64,000 bases of DNA. Origin: Bryobacteraceae bacterium (GTDB taxonomy: Bacteria; Acidobacteriota; Terriglobia; Bryobacterales; Bryobacteraceae). The first letter of the stretch is position 1, and the number at the start of each line of letters is the position of its first letter. Position numbers and translations under genes: made by a program. The notes beneath the pieces were generated by a model. It had not been told where the DNA came from and did no database searches. It saw only the letters and a program-made list of their open reading frames with translations. Positions 36,820-46,257 of the stretch are shown in pieces. The stretch is taken from NCBI GenBank assembly GCA_025928545.1, contig JAICJH010000016.1, positions 48,893-112,892 on the forward strand. The letters are read 5' to 3'.

Positions 36820-37149
36820 ATGCTGTTGGGAGCGGTGGTCGCTCTCGCCGGTGGACCGGGCTTTCGCACGCCACACTTACTCGAAGATCACTTTGCTCGT
36901 TACGGACCTCAATTCGGTACGATCACGATCCAGCAGTATCTCCGGATGGCCCAGCAGCTAAGGGATTCGCTGCCCGGCAGAAACGTTCTGGTATCGAAAC
37001 GACCTGAAGGCGGGGGTTCGAAATACGACATCAGGCGTGGCTGGTTTGTGGCGTATAACGGTGACGGCAGTTTGCTCACATTCTTTCGGCCGAAAGACGG
37101 AGTTCGTTTTTTCTATCGCCAGCAGAAAAGCTCCGCGCCGCCGGAATAG
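36820..37149 (+). CDS. small exported protein, possible BECR-fold (barnase/EndoU-like) nuclease
   Basis: A 109-residue protein with a short hydrophobic N-terminus. The body shows HLLEDHFARYGPQFGTIT, YLRMAQQLRDS, YDIRRGWFVAYNGDGSLLTFF and RPKDGVRFF. The order of HxxxHF..xG..FG, a central helix and a late LTFFRPKDG strand resembles C-terminal domains of polymorphic toxins assigned to the barnase-EndoU-ColicinE5-RelE group; that likeness is from memory. A TTG at 36811 is another possible start. No immunity gene is seen. It could be a secreted RNase or a non-catalytic relative. Confidence 0.5.
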   Translation: MLLGAVVALAGGPGFRTPHLLEDHFARYGPQFGTITIQQYLRMAQQLRDSLPGRNVLVSKRPEGGGSKYDIRRGWFVAYNGDGSLLTFFRPKDGVRFFYRQQKSSAPPE

Positions 37150-37179
37150 GTTTCGCGTTGTGTTAAAGTTCAGGGTGAT

Positions 37180-37668
37180 ATGGCCTCACGCAGCGTCAAT
37201 AAAGTCATCCTGGTCGGGAACCTCGGCAAGGATGCGGAAACGAAGTTTACGCCAGGTGGCACTGCTGTCACCAAGTTCTCTGTCGCTACCAGCCGCCGTT
37301 GGAAAGATAAGCAATCCGGCGAATGGAAAGAAGAGACCGATTGGACAAACGTCACCTTGTGGCAGGCTGAAAACCTGGCCAATTACCTCACAAGGGGCAA
37401 GCAGGTTTATGTGGAAGGCCGCATTCACACCCGCAGCTACGATGATAAGGACGGCAAGAAGGTCTATGCCACCGAAGTAGTGGCGGAAGATGTGATCCTT
37501 CTTGGCGGCCGTGGAGAGGGCGGTGGTGGTGGCGGAAGCCGTGGGGCCGACGAATTCTCACAGCAGCCGGTCTCGATGCCGCGGAGCGCTCAGGGAGCCT
37601 CGCGTCAACCAGCCCCCCCGCAGGACGATTACCCGCAGGGAATCACCGACGACGACGTTCCGTTCTAA
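37180..37668 (+). CDS. ssb: single-stranded DNA-binding protein
   Basis: A 162-residue SSB. The OB fold (about 1-110) starts SVNKVILVGNLGKDAE, includes VTKFSVATSRRW and ends VYATEVVAEDVILLGG. A Gly-rich linker leads to the acidic tip DDDVPF, which docks replication and repair partners. It coats ssDNA during replication, repair and uptake. Preceded by the ComEA-like gene, which may fit DNA uptake, but ssb is essential in any case. A 188-base gap without a gene separates it from tgt. Confidence 0.96.
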   Translation: MASRSVNKVILVGNLGKDAETKFTPGGTAVTKFSVATSRRWKDKQSGEWKEETDWTNVTLWQAENLANYLTRGKQVYVEGRIHTRSYDDKDGKKVYATEVVAEDVILLGGRGEGGGGGGSRGADEFSQQPVSMPRSAQGASRQPAPPQDDYPQGITDDDVPF

Positions 37669-37808
37669 CAGATGCTGACAGCAGTCGCGCCGTGATTTCG
37701 ATGGACCCGGTACGGAGTTATTTTTTCAGCAACCTGCTCGCTGCTTCCCGGATGAAGACTCGCTTACCCGCCCGGTAATTCTGTTTTCGGGTGTTCGGGC
37801 GAATATAG

Positions 37809-39014
<1,206 letters not shown>

Positions 39015-39078
39015 TTTAGCGAACGATCCGGGGTTGTATCGGGCTGTTCATCCCTTAGAAAACAGAGACTTCCGCCAC

Positions 39079-39387
39079 GTGCCTTTTTTGCTCCTGCTGC
39101 AACAGCAGCCTACCAATTCGATCGCGTTATTCGCGCCCTACATTCTGATCGCGCTGGTATTTTACTTTCTTCTCTTCATGCCGATGCAGAAGCAGAAAAA
39201 AAAGCAGGCGGAGATGCTGAAGAACCTCAAGAGCGGCGACGTGGTTACTACTAACGGCGGAATTGTGGGTACAATCGTTTCGGCCGACCAGGACACGATA
39301 GTATTAAGGGTCAAGCCGGATAATGTGAAGCTCCAGTTCTCCCGGTCGGCCGTGGCGACAATGGTAGTTCCGGAAGGCCAGAAGTAA
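39079..39387 (+). CDS. yajC: preprotein translocase subunit YajC
   Basis: A 102-residue protein with one N-terminal TM helix (about 14-35, LFAPYILIALVFYFLLFMP), the Lys-rich QKQKKKQ membrane edge and the conserved MLKNLKSGDVVTTNGGIVG. YajC joins SecD and SecF in the Sec holo-translocon. I use GTG 39079 as start; the frame opens at 38971 inside tgt but that part is not YajC-like. Sits 64 bases after tgt and 26 before secD. Confidence 0.93.
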   Translation: MPFLLLLQQQPTNSIALFAPYILIALVFYFLLFMPMQKQKKKQAEMLKNLKSGDVVTTNGGIVGTIVSADQDTIVLRVKPDNVKLQFSRSAVATMVVPEGQK

Positions 39388-39413
39388 GAATCTCAAGTTA
39401 AGAAAAGACAAGC

Positions 39414-41024
39414 ATGCAACGTAATTTGATGGTCAAAACGGGTGTGATCGCGGCTACCGTGCTCGCCTGTATATTTGGTGTGATCGGTTTTCCCACCTCT
39501 CTCAAACAAGCCGAAGAAAACGCCGGCAAGCGTATCCATCTGGGGCTCGATCTGCAGGGTGGAACCCACCTGGTCTTCCAGGTCCACGTGCAGGATGCGG
39601 CCAAGACTCTGGCGGATTCTCTGATTGAGACGCTTCGTTCGGAAGCTCGCGCGCGGAACATCGCCGTGGCGGGTTTCGACCGCAACGATCCGGCGACGCT
39701 CCAGGAGACCGATTCGATCCAGGTCAACGTGCATGGTGTCGATGCCGCCAAAACTCAGGAATTCCGATCGATGGTCGCCGACAAATCCGGCGATACCTGG
39801 ATTCTGACCCCGGTCAACAGCACCGATTACCGCCTGAACATGAAGCGGACCGCGCTGCTTGATCTCAAGCGCGACACTGTCACGCGCTCTATCGGCACTA
39901 TCGAAAAACGCGTCAATGAGCTTGGTCTCAAAGAACCCACCGTCCAGGAACATGGCGATCCTGTCACCGATTCAGAAATTCTGGTGGAACTGCCAGGGAT
40001 GGACGACGCCGCGCATGCAGAGTCGCTGATTGGTCAGACTGCGCAGTTGAAAATCGTCGAGGTCAAGGAACCTCAGCCGTCTCCCACAAAGGAAGCAGCC
40101 CTTTCCGCCAAGGGTGGCATTCTGCCACTCGGCACCGAACTGCTCGAATGGCCCGGACACGGCTGGTATCTGGTGAATCGCGCTCCGGTCATCACCGGAA
40201 CGGACGTTCGCAGCGCGCGTGAATCCACCGACACGGATTCCCCCGGCCGCTGGGAAACCGGCTTTACTCTGTCTCAGGACGGCGGCAACAAGTTCGAGAA
40301 ATTCACTGGCTCCCATATCAGTGACTATCTCGCGGTTGTTCTCGATAAGCAGATCCGCAGCGTCGCCGTGATTCAGGGCTCCATTCGGGATTCAGGGCGT
40401 ATCAATGGACTCTCCACCGAGCAGGAAGCGGGCGATCTTGCGCTCGTGCTTCGTACCGGTGCGCTTCCCGCGGGGATTCAGAAACTCAATGAACGGACCG
40501 TCGGGCCGTCCCTTGGCACGGACTCCATCCACGAAGGGATCTACGCCGGCATCGCGGGCCTCCTGGCGGTGGTCATCGCGATGCTGGTTTATTACAAGAA
40601 GGCGGGCATTAACGCCGTGCTGGCGCTGTTGCTGAATACGATCCTGCTGATCGCCGCCCTGGCTTATTTCGGCGCAACGCTGACGCTGCCCGGCATCGCA
40701 GGTATCATTCTGACCGTTGGTATGGCGGTCGATTCCAACGTCCTGATATTCGAACGCATTCGCGAAGAGTTGCGCGCGGGCAAGACCATTCCGGCCGCAA
40801 TCTCGGCCGGCTTTGGAAAGGCGTGGTGGACGATTGTCGACACACACGTGACGACTATCGTTTCCTGTCTCTTCCTGTTCCTGTTTGGAACGGGCCCGGT
40901 GAAGGGCTTTGCCGTCACCCTCGTTATTGGTTTGTTTGCGAACGTATTTACGGCCGTCTGGGTTTCACGGGTGATTTTCGATTGGGAAACTTCGGGCAAG
41001 GAATTGACAGAACTCAGTATTTAA
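39414..41024 (+). CDS. secD: protein translocase subunit SecD
   Basis: A 536-residue membrane protein. TM1 (about 9-26) is followed by GLDLQGGTHLVF, the SecD P1 signature, the periplasmic P1 head with a SIGTIEKRVNELGL segment, then the TM2-6 bundle with GIAGIILTVGMAVDSNVLIFERIREEL. It pulls proteins across the inner membrane using the proton gradient. Start ATG 39414. SecF follows after 170 bases, unusually far apart for this pair. Confidence 0.95.
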   Translation: MQRNLMVKTGVIAATVLACIFGVIGFPTSLKQAEENAGKRIHLGLDLQGGTHLVFQVHVQDAAKTLADSLIETLRSEARARNIAVAGFDRNDPATLQETDSIQVNVHGVDAAKTQEFRSMVADKSGDTWILTPVNSTDYRLNMKRTALLDLKRDTVTRSIGTIEKRVNELGLKEPTVQEHGDPVTDSEILVELPGMDDAAHAESLIGQTAQLKIVEVKEPQPSPTKEAALSAKGGILPLGTELLEWPGHGWYLVNRAPVITGTDVRSARESTDTDSPGRWETGFTLSQDGGNKFEKFTGSHISDYLAVVLDKQIRSVAVIQGSIRDSGRINGLSTEQEAGDLALVLRTGALPAGIQKLNERTVGPSLGTDSIHEGIYAGIAGLLAVVIAMLVYYKKAGINAVLALLLNTILLIAALAYFGATLTLPGIAGIILTVGMAVDSNVLIFERIREELRAGKTIPAAISAGFGKAWWTIVDTHVTTIVSCLFLFLFGTGPVKGFAVTLVIGLFANVFTAVWVSRVIFDWETSGKELTELSI

Positions 41025-41042
41025 GGTGGATCGTGCGGGCTG

Positions 41043-41070
41043 GCGCGGGTTGCTCCTTCGCCACCCGCGC
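41043..41070 (+). promoter_or_regulatory. hairpin between secD and secF
   Basis: GCGCGGGT (41043-41050) pairs perfectly with ACCCGCGC (41063-41070) around a 12-base loop, 18 bases after the secD stop. No T-run follows at once, so it is not a classic terminator; it may stabilise mRNA or attenuate secF. Confidence 0.4.
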
Positions 41071-41194
41071 GGATATGGTAAGTTTTTGATTCGTTGGGTT
41101 TCACACAAAAATGCGACAAAGGAACATTCTGACGGCGACCGGTGTCAATACGCAATGGCACAGTTCGGTCCGGACGCCGGGCGGGCAGTGATCG

Positions 41195-42433
41195 ATGGAA
41201 TTATTTAAACAAACAAATTTCGATTTTTTGCGGTGGAAGTGGCACTTCATTGGCGCCTCGCTGATCCTCAGCGTGGCTGGTCTGGTGAGTCTTGCGATGA
41301 ATGGCGGTCCGAAACTCGGGATTGAATTCAAGGGCGGCATGGAAATGACCGTGAAGTTCGCAAGCTACCCCGATGCGGCCACCGTTGAAAAGGTGCGCTC
41401 CGCGCTGACGTCCGTGATGGCCAGCGCCCCCACGGTCCAGTCATTCCAGGGCAGTTCGGCCAGCAATGAAATTGTCATAGGGACGGAAGGCGGTAACGAC
41501 CAGACACTGGCAAAGAACCGTCAGATTGTTCTCGATACCATGGCGAAGACATTCGGGCAACCTGGCAACGGCAAGCTTGACCTGAACAATGCGACCAAGG
41601 ATCAGTTGGCCGAACGGCTCAGAGATCCCCTGCAGAAAGCCGGCGTCCAGCTGTCGGATGTTCAGGTCGCTGCTCTCGCTTCGGACATTCTGGCCGCGCG
41701 AAACAAGCTCGGTGGCGTCGTTACAAACTTTGACCAACTTCGCGGAGCCAGCGGCTTGACACCGCAGGTGCTGACGGTGTTGAATCAGGAATGCTACCTC
41801 GCGCCCTATACGGCGCAGCGGGACATCCAGATTGTCGGCCCCAAGGTGGGCGATGAACTGCGCAAACAGGCCGTAAATGCCACGCTTCTTGCTCTCGCCG
41901 GAATGCTGGTGTATATTTGGTTCCGGTTTGAATGGATTTACGGAGTCGGGGCGGTTATTGCCTGCCTCCACGATACGATCATTACGATCGGACTATTCTC
42001 CCTGTTCGGGAAAGAGATCACGCTGACAGTGATCGCGGCGCTCCTGACCCTGGTTGGTTATTCCATGAACGATACGATCGTCATCTTCGACCGTATACGT
42101 GAAAACAACCGCCTGAACAACAAGGAGTCGCTGGCCAGCCTGATTAACCGGAGCGTTAACCAGACGCTGAGCCGAACCGTGATGACTTCCGGACTGACTT
42201 TCCTCGCCGTAATCGCTCTGTTTTTGTTCGGCGGACCGGTACTCCATGGCTTTGCTTTTGCCCTGGTTGTGGGTATTCTGATTGGAACGTATTCGTCGGT
42301 TTTCGTGGCGAGTCCGATCGTGCTTTTCTGGCACAACTATGCGGACGCCAGAAAGAAGACCGTACCGGTGCCGGCGGTTGCGGCCCGCGCAGCGGAAGTT
42401 TCGGCAGCCAAGCCGATCCGCAAGGTAAGGTAG
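41195..42433 (+). CDS. secF: protein translocase subunit SecF with a helix-hairpin-helix-like insertion
   Basis: A 412-residue SecF, about 90 longer than the E. coli protein. TM1 is near 17-36, LGIEFKGGMEMTV starts the periplasmic domain, and the TM bundle ends with GYSMNDTIVIFDRIREN and RTVMTSGLTF. Between residues about 126 and 197, inside the periplasmic domain, lies LDLNNATKDQLAERLRDPL and NFDQLRGASGLTPQVLTVL, which reads as a ComEA-type HhH pair. The normal domain resumes with IVGPKVGDELR. The start ATG 41195 has little RBS. Works with SecD in protein export. Confidence 0.93.
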   Translation: MELFKQTNFDFLRWKWHFIGASLILSVAGLVSLAMNGGPKLGIEFKGGMEMTVKFASYPDAATVEKVRSALTSVMASAPTVQSFQGSSASNEIVIGTEGGNDQTLAKNRQIVLDTMAKTFGQPGNGKLDLNNATKDQLAERLRDPLQKAGVQLSDVQVAALASDILAARNKLGGVVTNFDQLRGASGLTPQVLTVLNQECYLAPYTAQRDIQIVGPKVGDELRKQAVNATLLALAGMLVYIWFRFEWIYGVGAVIACLHDTIITIGLFSLFGKEITLTVIAALLTLVGYSMNDTIVIFDRIRENNRLNNKESLASLINRSVNQTLSRTVMTSGLTFLAVIALFLFGGPVLHGFAFALVVGILIGTYSSVFVASPIVLFWHNYADARKKTVPVPAVAARAAEVSAAKPIRKVR

Positions 42434-42584
42434 TCGCCGGGCTGGGTTTGGTTTGGTGAATCGGATTCTGTGTTGTATGATGTGAGGCGCTGTCTGAATG
42501 AGTCGCGCCGGCAGTCTGAATTTTTGTTTGATGGTTTCTGTATATTTGGGCACGCGGTGAGCGTGTAAGAAAAAGAGGGTAACC

Positions 42585-43328
42585 ATGTTTGAACAGACTT
42601 TCGTCGATGGCGTGGGAAAAACAAAACGTCCGTACACAATTCTGTTGTCGTTCGCGATCCAGATTGTTCTCATCGGCGTTCTTGTCATCATTCCGTTGAT
42701 CTATTACGAAACGATGTCCGGAGCGCAGTTTTCGAGCCTCCTGATCGCCCCGGCACCTCCCCCGCCGCCTCCTCCTCCCCCGCCGCCGCAGGTGGTCAAG
42801 GTAGTGCACACGGCGCCCAAGCAGTTTATTGCCAACCAGTTGATCGCACCGAAGTCGGTGCCGAAGAACATTTTGATGGTGACCGAAGAAGAAGCGCCAC
42901 TGGCGACCGGCGTCATCGGCGGTATCCCGGGCGGCATGCCGGGTGCCGGCGGAGCGCTGGGTGGCATTATCGGTGGTCTGCCGGCTGCCGCGCCGCCGCC
43001 TCCTCCGAAGGCTCCGCCACCACCGCCGAAGCCGGTAGGCCCGCAGCGAATTGGTGGTAACGTTCAGGCGGCCAATCTGATCAATGCCGTCAAACCCGTT
43101 TATCCTCCGCTGGCCAAGATGGCCCGTCAGCAGGGTACGGTGAAGTTCGAAGCCACGATTTCGAAAGAGGGCGCTATCGAAGATCTGAAGGTGGTCAGCG
43201 GTCCCCCGCTGCTCATCCCGGCTGCGATGGAAGCCGTGAAGCAATGGAAGTATAAGCCGACGATGTTGAACGGAGAACCGGTGGAAGTTCTCACCACCAT
43301 CGACGTGAACTTCAGTTTGAGTAATTAA
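42585..43328 (+). CDS. tonB: TonB-family energy transducer
   Basis: A 247-residue protein. One TM helix lies at about 25-45, followed by a Pro run (about 57-70), a Gly-rich piece (about 107-128), a second Pro-rich stretch and the C-terminal TonB domain (about 160-247) with AVKPVYPPLAKMARQQGTVKF and AAMEAVKQWKYKPTMLNG. It spans the periplasm to power outer-membrane receptors. A clear RBS (AGAGGG) precedes the ATG. Followed by exbB and two exbD genes. Confidence 0.9.
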   Translation: MFEQTFVDGVGKTKRPYTILLSFAIQIVLIGVLVIIPLIYYETMSGAQFSSLLIAPAPPPPPPPPPPPQVVKVVHTAPKQFIANQLIAPKSVPKNILMVTEEEAPLATGVIGGIPGGMPGAGGALGGIIGGLPAAAPPPPPKAPPPPPKPVGPQRIGGNVQAANLINAVKPVYPPLAKMARQQGTVKFEATISKEGAIEDLKVVSGPPLLIPAAMEAVKQWKYKPTMLNGEPVEVLTTIDVNFSLSN

Positions 43329-43435
43329 TTGTCTGCTGTCGTCGAAGTGCGGAATATTTGGTAACCGCCCTGCCGGGCGGTGCGCCAATACAAACTTAGC
43401 TGGATTAAAAATCAACTCGCAGGAGAAGAAGAAAA

Positions 43436-44176
43436 ATGCTTTTACAGATGCAGGTACGGGCGTTCATGCTGTTACAGGAAGCCGGAGCCCCCGGTTGGGA
43501 TTTCCGCCACCTCTGGACTCAGATGGGTGGTTTGGCCAAGGCCGTCGTCATCGTCATGTTCCTGATGTCCGCCTGGTCAATTGGGGTGATGATCGATCGC
43601 ATTATGGCGTACAACGCGGCCCGCAAGCAGAGCCGTGCTTTTGCGCCGGCCGTCGCGGGTGCGTTGCGCGAAGGCAAGCTCGATGAAGCCATCAAAGTAG
43701 CCGACCGTTACAAGAAGAGCCACCTCGCCAAGGTTGTTGTCGCCGGGTTGCAGGAGTTCCAGGCCCATCAGGCAAGTTCGCAGATTTCGGGTGAAGAGAT
43801 TGAAGCTTCACGCCGCGCTCTCGAACGGTCCGAAGCCATTGTTCACGCCGAACTGAAGCGTGGCGTCAGCGCTCTTGCCACCATCGGTTCAACCGCCCCG
43901 TTCGTGGGTCTGTTCGGAACGGTCGTCGGCATCATCAATGCGTTCAAGACAATGGCCGCCCAGAAAACACCTGGTATCGGCGCCATCGCCGGCGGTATTT
44001 CGGAAGCGCTCGTGACGACCGCTATCGGTCTGTTCGTCGCGGTTCCGGCCGTCTGGATGTACAACTACTTTACGGGCCGTATCGACGCCTTCGACGTTGA
44101 AATGGGCAACTCCAGTTCCGAGTTGGTCGATTACTTCGTGAAGCGTGCGGAAGCCAAGTCCGGCGCCCGCAAGTAG
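43436..44176 (+). CDS. exbB: MotA/TolQ/ExbB proton-channel protein
   Basis: A 246-residue inner-membrane protein with three TM segments: about 33-55, 140-165 and 185-210. ALATIGSTAPFVGLFGTVVGII and GGISEALVTTAIGLFVAVPAV are the ExbB/TolQ signatures. It forms the pentameric stator around the ExbD helices and drives TonB with proton flow. A purine-rich RBS (GGAGAAG) precedes ATG 43436. Part of the tonB-exbB-exbD-exbD-TPR run. Confidence 0.93.
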   Translation: MLLQMQVRAFMLLQEAGAPGWDFRHLWTQMGGLAKAVVIVMFLMSAWSIGVMIDRIMAYNAARKQSRAFAPAVAGALREGKLDEAIKVADRYKKSHLAKVVVAGLQEFQAHQASSQISGEEIEASRRALERSEAIVHAELKRGVSALATIGSTAPFVGLFGTVVGIINAFKTMAAQKTPGIGAIAGGISEALVTTAIGLFVAVPAVWMYNYFTGRIDAFDVEMGNSSSELVDYFVKRAEAKSGARK

Positions 44177-44211
44177 TTTGGTTCGGTAATACCAGCGAGT
44201 TGATCGGGTTT

Positions 44212-44249
44212 CCGCGGCGGCAGGCTGCAAAGCATGGCCTCCGCCGCGG
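44212..44249 (+). promoter_or_regulatory. GC-rich hairpin between exbB and exbD
   Basis: CCGCGGCGG (44212-44220) pairs perfectly with CCGCCGCGG (44241-44249), loop 20 bases. No T-run follows, so it may set the exbB:exbD ratio by mRNA stability or partial termination. Confidence 0.45.
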
Positions 44250-44306
44250 GAGCACCGGAAAACGCGTTCTCGATTCAGATCAGGCATTGAAGTCAGGAGA
44301 AAGCAG

Positions 44307-44735
44307 ATGAAATTAAAAGCAGCTCCGCCACCGGTATCGGATATCAACGTGACCCCCATGGTCGACGTGATGCTGTGTGTGCTGATCATCTTCATGGTCA
44401 TCACGCCCATGCTCAACAAGGGCGCGAATATCAATCTGCCGGTAGCACGCAATCCGATTGCGTTGCCGGATGCCGACAAAGAAGATGCTGTCAAAGTTTC
44501 CATTACCCGCGATAGTCAGGTGTTTCTGAGCCCGGGACTCGAAAGAGTGAGTCCGGACGATCTGGCTCCGAAAGTGCGCGATCTCCTGCAGGGACGTACC
44601 AGCAGGATGGTTTTCCTTCGCGCCGATGCGCGGGCCAAGTATGGCAAGGTTGAAGACGTGGTCGATAACCTGCGGTCTGGCGGTGTAGATCAGCTCGGTC
44701 TGCTCACAGATCAGGACATGACCGCCAAGAAGTAA
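44307..44735 (+). CDS. exbD: ExbD/TolR biopolymer transporter, copy 1
   Basis: A 142-residue protein: cytoplasmic start, one TM helix (about 18-37) with the essential Asp D20 in NVTPMVDVML, and a periplasmic ExbD domain ending LRSGGVDQLGLLTDQ. It works with ExbB as the proton-driven stator of TonB. RBS AGGAGA before ATG 44307. The periplasmic region and TM differ clearly from copy 2, so they are not recent duplicates. Confidence 0.9.
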   Translation: MKLKAAPPPVSDINVTPMVDVMLCVLIIFMVITPMLNKGANINLPVARNPIALPDADKEDAVKVSITRDSQVFLSPGLERVSPDDLAPKVRDLLQGRTSRMVFLRADARAKYGKVEDVVDNLRSGGVDQLGLLTDQDMTAKK

Positions 44736-44847
44736 ATTGTATCGCCGTGGCCGGTCCGCTCCATTGCGGCCCTCCCGCGAGCTGGACGCGCGAAGCCTCA
44801 GGCAACGCGGATTAGTAACGTAATCGAAATTTTAAGGAGCTACTTTT

Positions 44848-45270
44848 ATGGGAATGGCAGTCGGGTCCTCTGGCGGACCAAAGAGCGACGTCAACATGAC
44901 GCCCATGATCGATATTCTGCTTGTTCTGCTGATTATCTTTATGGCGATTTCTCCGGTGGTGCCGCATGGACTGGACGCTCTGGCGCCCCAGCCGCCACCT
45001 CCCAATGCTCCTCCTCAGCCTGACGAGCACACCATCGTGATGGTGATCGATAAGACCGGGAAGCTGAAGATCAACGAAGACGATTGCGAGTGGACGGTCC
45101 TCGAAAGCCGCCTCCTTGACATTTTCAAGCTGCGCGCCGAAAAGGTAGCCTTTGTGAAGGGCGACCCCGACCTCGACTTCCAGGTGATCGCCAAGGCCAT
45201 CGATATCGCGCACTCCGCGGGTGTCGATAAGGTTGGTCTGATGACTCCCAAGGTGGAGGCAGGCCAATAA
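44848..45270 (+). CDS. exbD: ExbD/TolR biopolymer transporter, copy 2
   Basis: A 140-residue ExbD with Asp D22 in NMTPMIDILLVLLIIFM, a Pro-rich linker (LAPQPPPPNAPPQPD) and the periplasmic domain ending AHSAGVDKVGLMTPK. RBS AAGGAG before ATG 44848. Two ExbD-type proteins with one ExbB are common in Acidobacteriota-type clusters. Its TAA stop overlaps the ATG of the TPR lipoprotein. Confidence 0.9.
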   Translation: MGMAVGSSGGPKSDVNMTPMIDILLVLLIIFMAISPVVPHGLDALAPQPPPPNAPPQPDEHTIVMVIDKTGKLKINEDDCEWTVLESRLLDIFKLRAEKVAFVKGDPDLDFQVIAKAIDIAHSAGVDKVGLMTPKVEAGQ

Positions 45271-46151
45271 TGATCGGAACGATAGGTGTGAAGGGAATGG
45301 CCTGGAAAGCGGCGCTCTGTGCGGCCGCGGTATGTATGGCTCTGTCCGCCACCGGTTGCGCGAAACTGAAAGCGCGCGATCACCTGAATCAGGGCGTGAA
45401 TGCCTTCAAAACGGGCAATTATTCCCAGGCCGCCGACGAATTCCGTCTGGCAATCGACGCCGATCCGACGTTTGGTACTGCCCGGCTTTATCTCGCCACG
45501 GCATATGAACAGCAGTATGTTCCCGGCACCGACACGCCGGAAAACAAGAAATTCTGGGACGCGGCCATGCAGGAGTTTAACAAGGTTCTCGAGAACAACC
45601 CCTCCGCAAGCGATAAGCTTCTGTCGACTCAGTCCATTGCCAATCTCTATTACCAGCGCGGCAACGCCAAAGGTCCTACCGAAGCCGAAGATATGGCCAA
45701 GGCACAGGAATGGAATAAGAAGGTCGTCGAACTCGATCCGAAGAATAAGGAAGCCTATTACACCTTGGGTGTGATTCCGTGGCTCGAATTCCTCACGCCG
45801 GACCGGGAAGCCCGCAACGCCCTCGGCATGCGGCCCGAAGAGCCGGCGCCGTTGAAGCCGGATACAAAGGGAAAGACGCTCAAGGCCGATCTCAAAGCAA
45901 AGTACTGGCAGCCTCTCACCGACGCAATTGAGTACGAGAAGAAAGCGCTCGCAGCGGATCCGCAGTATGAAAATGCAATGTCATACATGAATCTTCTGAT
46001 TCGGTATCGCGCAGATCTGCGGGACACCAAAGAAGAGTACGCCGCCGACGTCAAAGAAGCGGATGAGTGGATGGCCAAGACTCTCGAAACACAAAAGGCG
46101 AAGGCTGCTAAGAAGGCTGCCGCCCTGGACGCAGGCGGAACCGCCGAATAG
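45270..46151 (+). CDS. TPR-repeat lipoprotein of the Ton cluster
   Basis: A 293-residue lipoprotein: basic start, hydrophobic helix and lipobox LSATGC with C30 as lipid anchor. TPR units follow, for example HLNQGVNAFKTGNYSQAADEFRLAIDADP (read in parts from residue 38) and KNKEAYYTLGVIP. A Lys/Ala-rich coiled tail ends it. Probably a periplasmic scaffold for the TonB-ExbBD complex, as the start overlaps exbD copy 2 (TAATG). A terminator lies just after the gene. Confidence 0.85.
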   Translation: MIGTIGVKGMAWKAALCAAAVCMALSATGCAKLKARDHLNQGVNAFKTGNYSQAADEFRLAIDADPTFGTARLYLATAYEQQYVPGTDTPENKKFWDAAMQEFNKVLENNPSASDKLLSTQSIANLYYQRGNAKGPTEAEDMAKAQEWNKKVVELDPKNKEAYYTLGVIPWLEFLTPDREARNALGMRPEEPAPLKPDTKGKTLKADLKAKYWQPLTDAIEYEKKALAADPQYENAMSYMNLLIRYRADLRDTKEEYAADVKEADEWMAKTLETQKAKAAKKAAALDAGGTAE

Positions 46152-46184
46152 CCGACTTGAAGTATCGAAGTATTTCCACAACGG

Positions 46185-46222
46185 GGTGACAGGAGAATAT
46201 CCTGCCACCTCGTTTTCTTTTA
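46185..46222 (+). terminator. rho-independent terminator after the Ton cluster
   Basis: GGTGACAGGA (46185-46194) and TCCTGCCACC (46200-46209) form a 10-bp stem with one A-C mismatch and a 5-base loop, followed by the T-rich TCGTTTTCTTTTA. It separates the tonB-TPR operon from rel. Confidence 0.8.
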
Positions 46223-46257
46223 TTGCCGCCAGGCCAGCCAGCCGACTGAACTAAAAT

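Noticed and set aside
42156..43415. A 419-residue minus-strand frame over secF and tonB
   Set aside because: Low-complexity Arg/His-rich shadow of the Pro/Gly-rich TonB linker and SecF.
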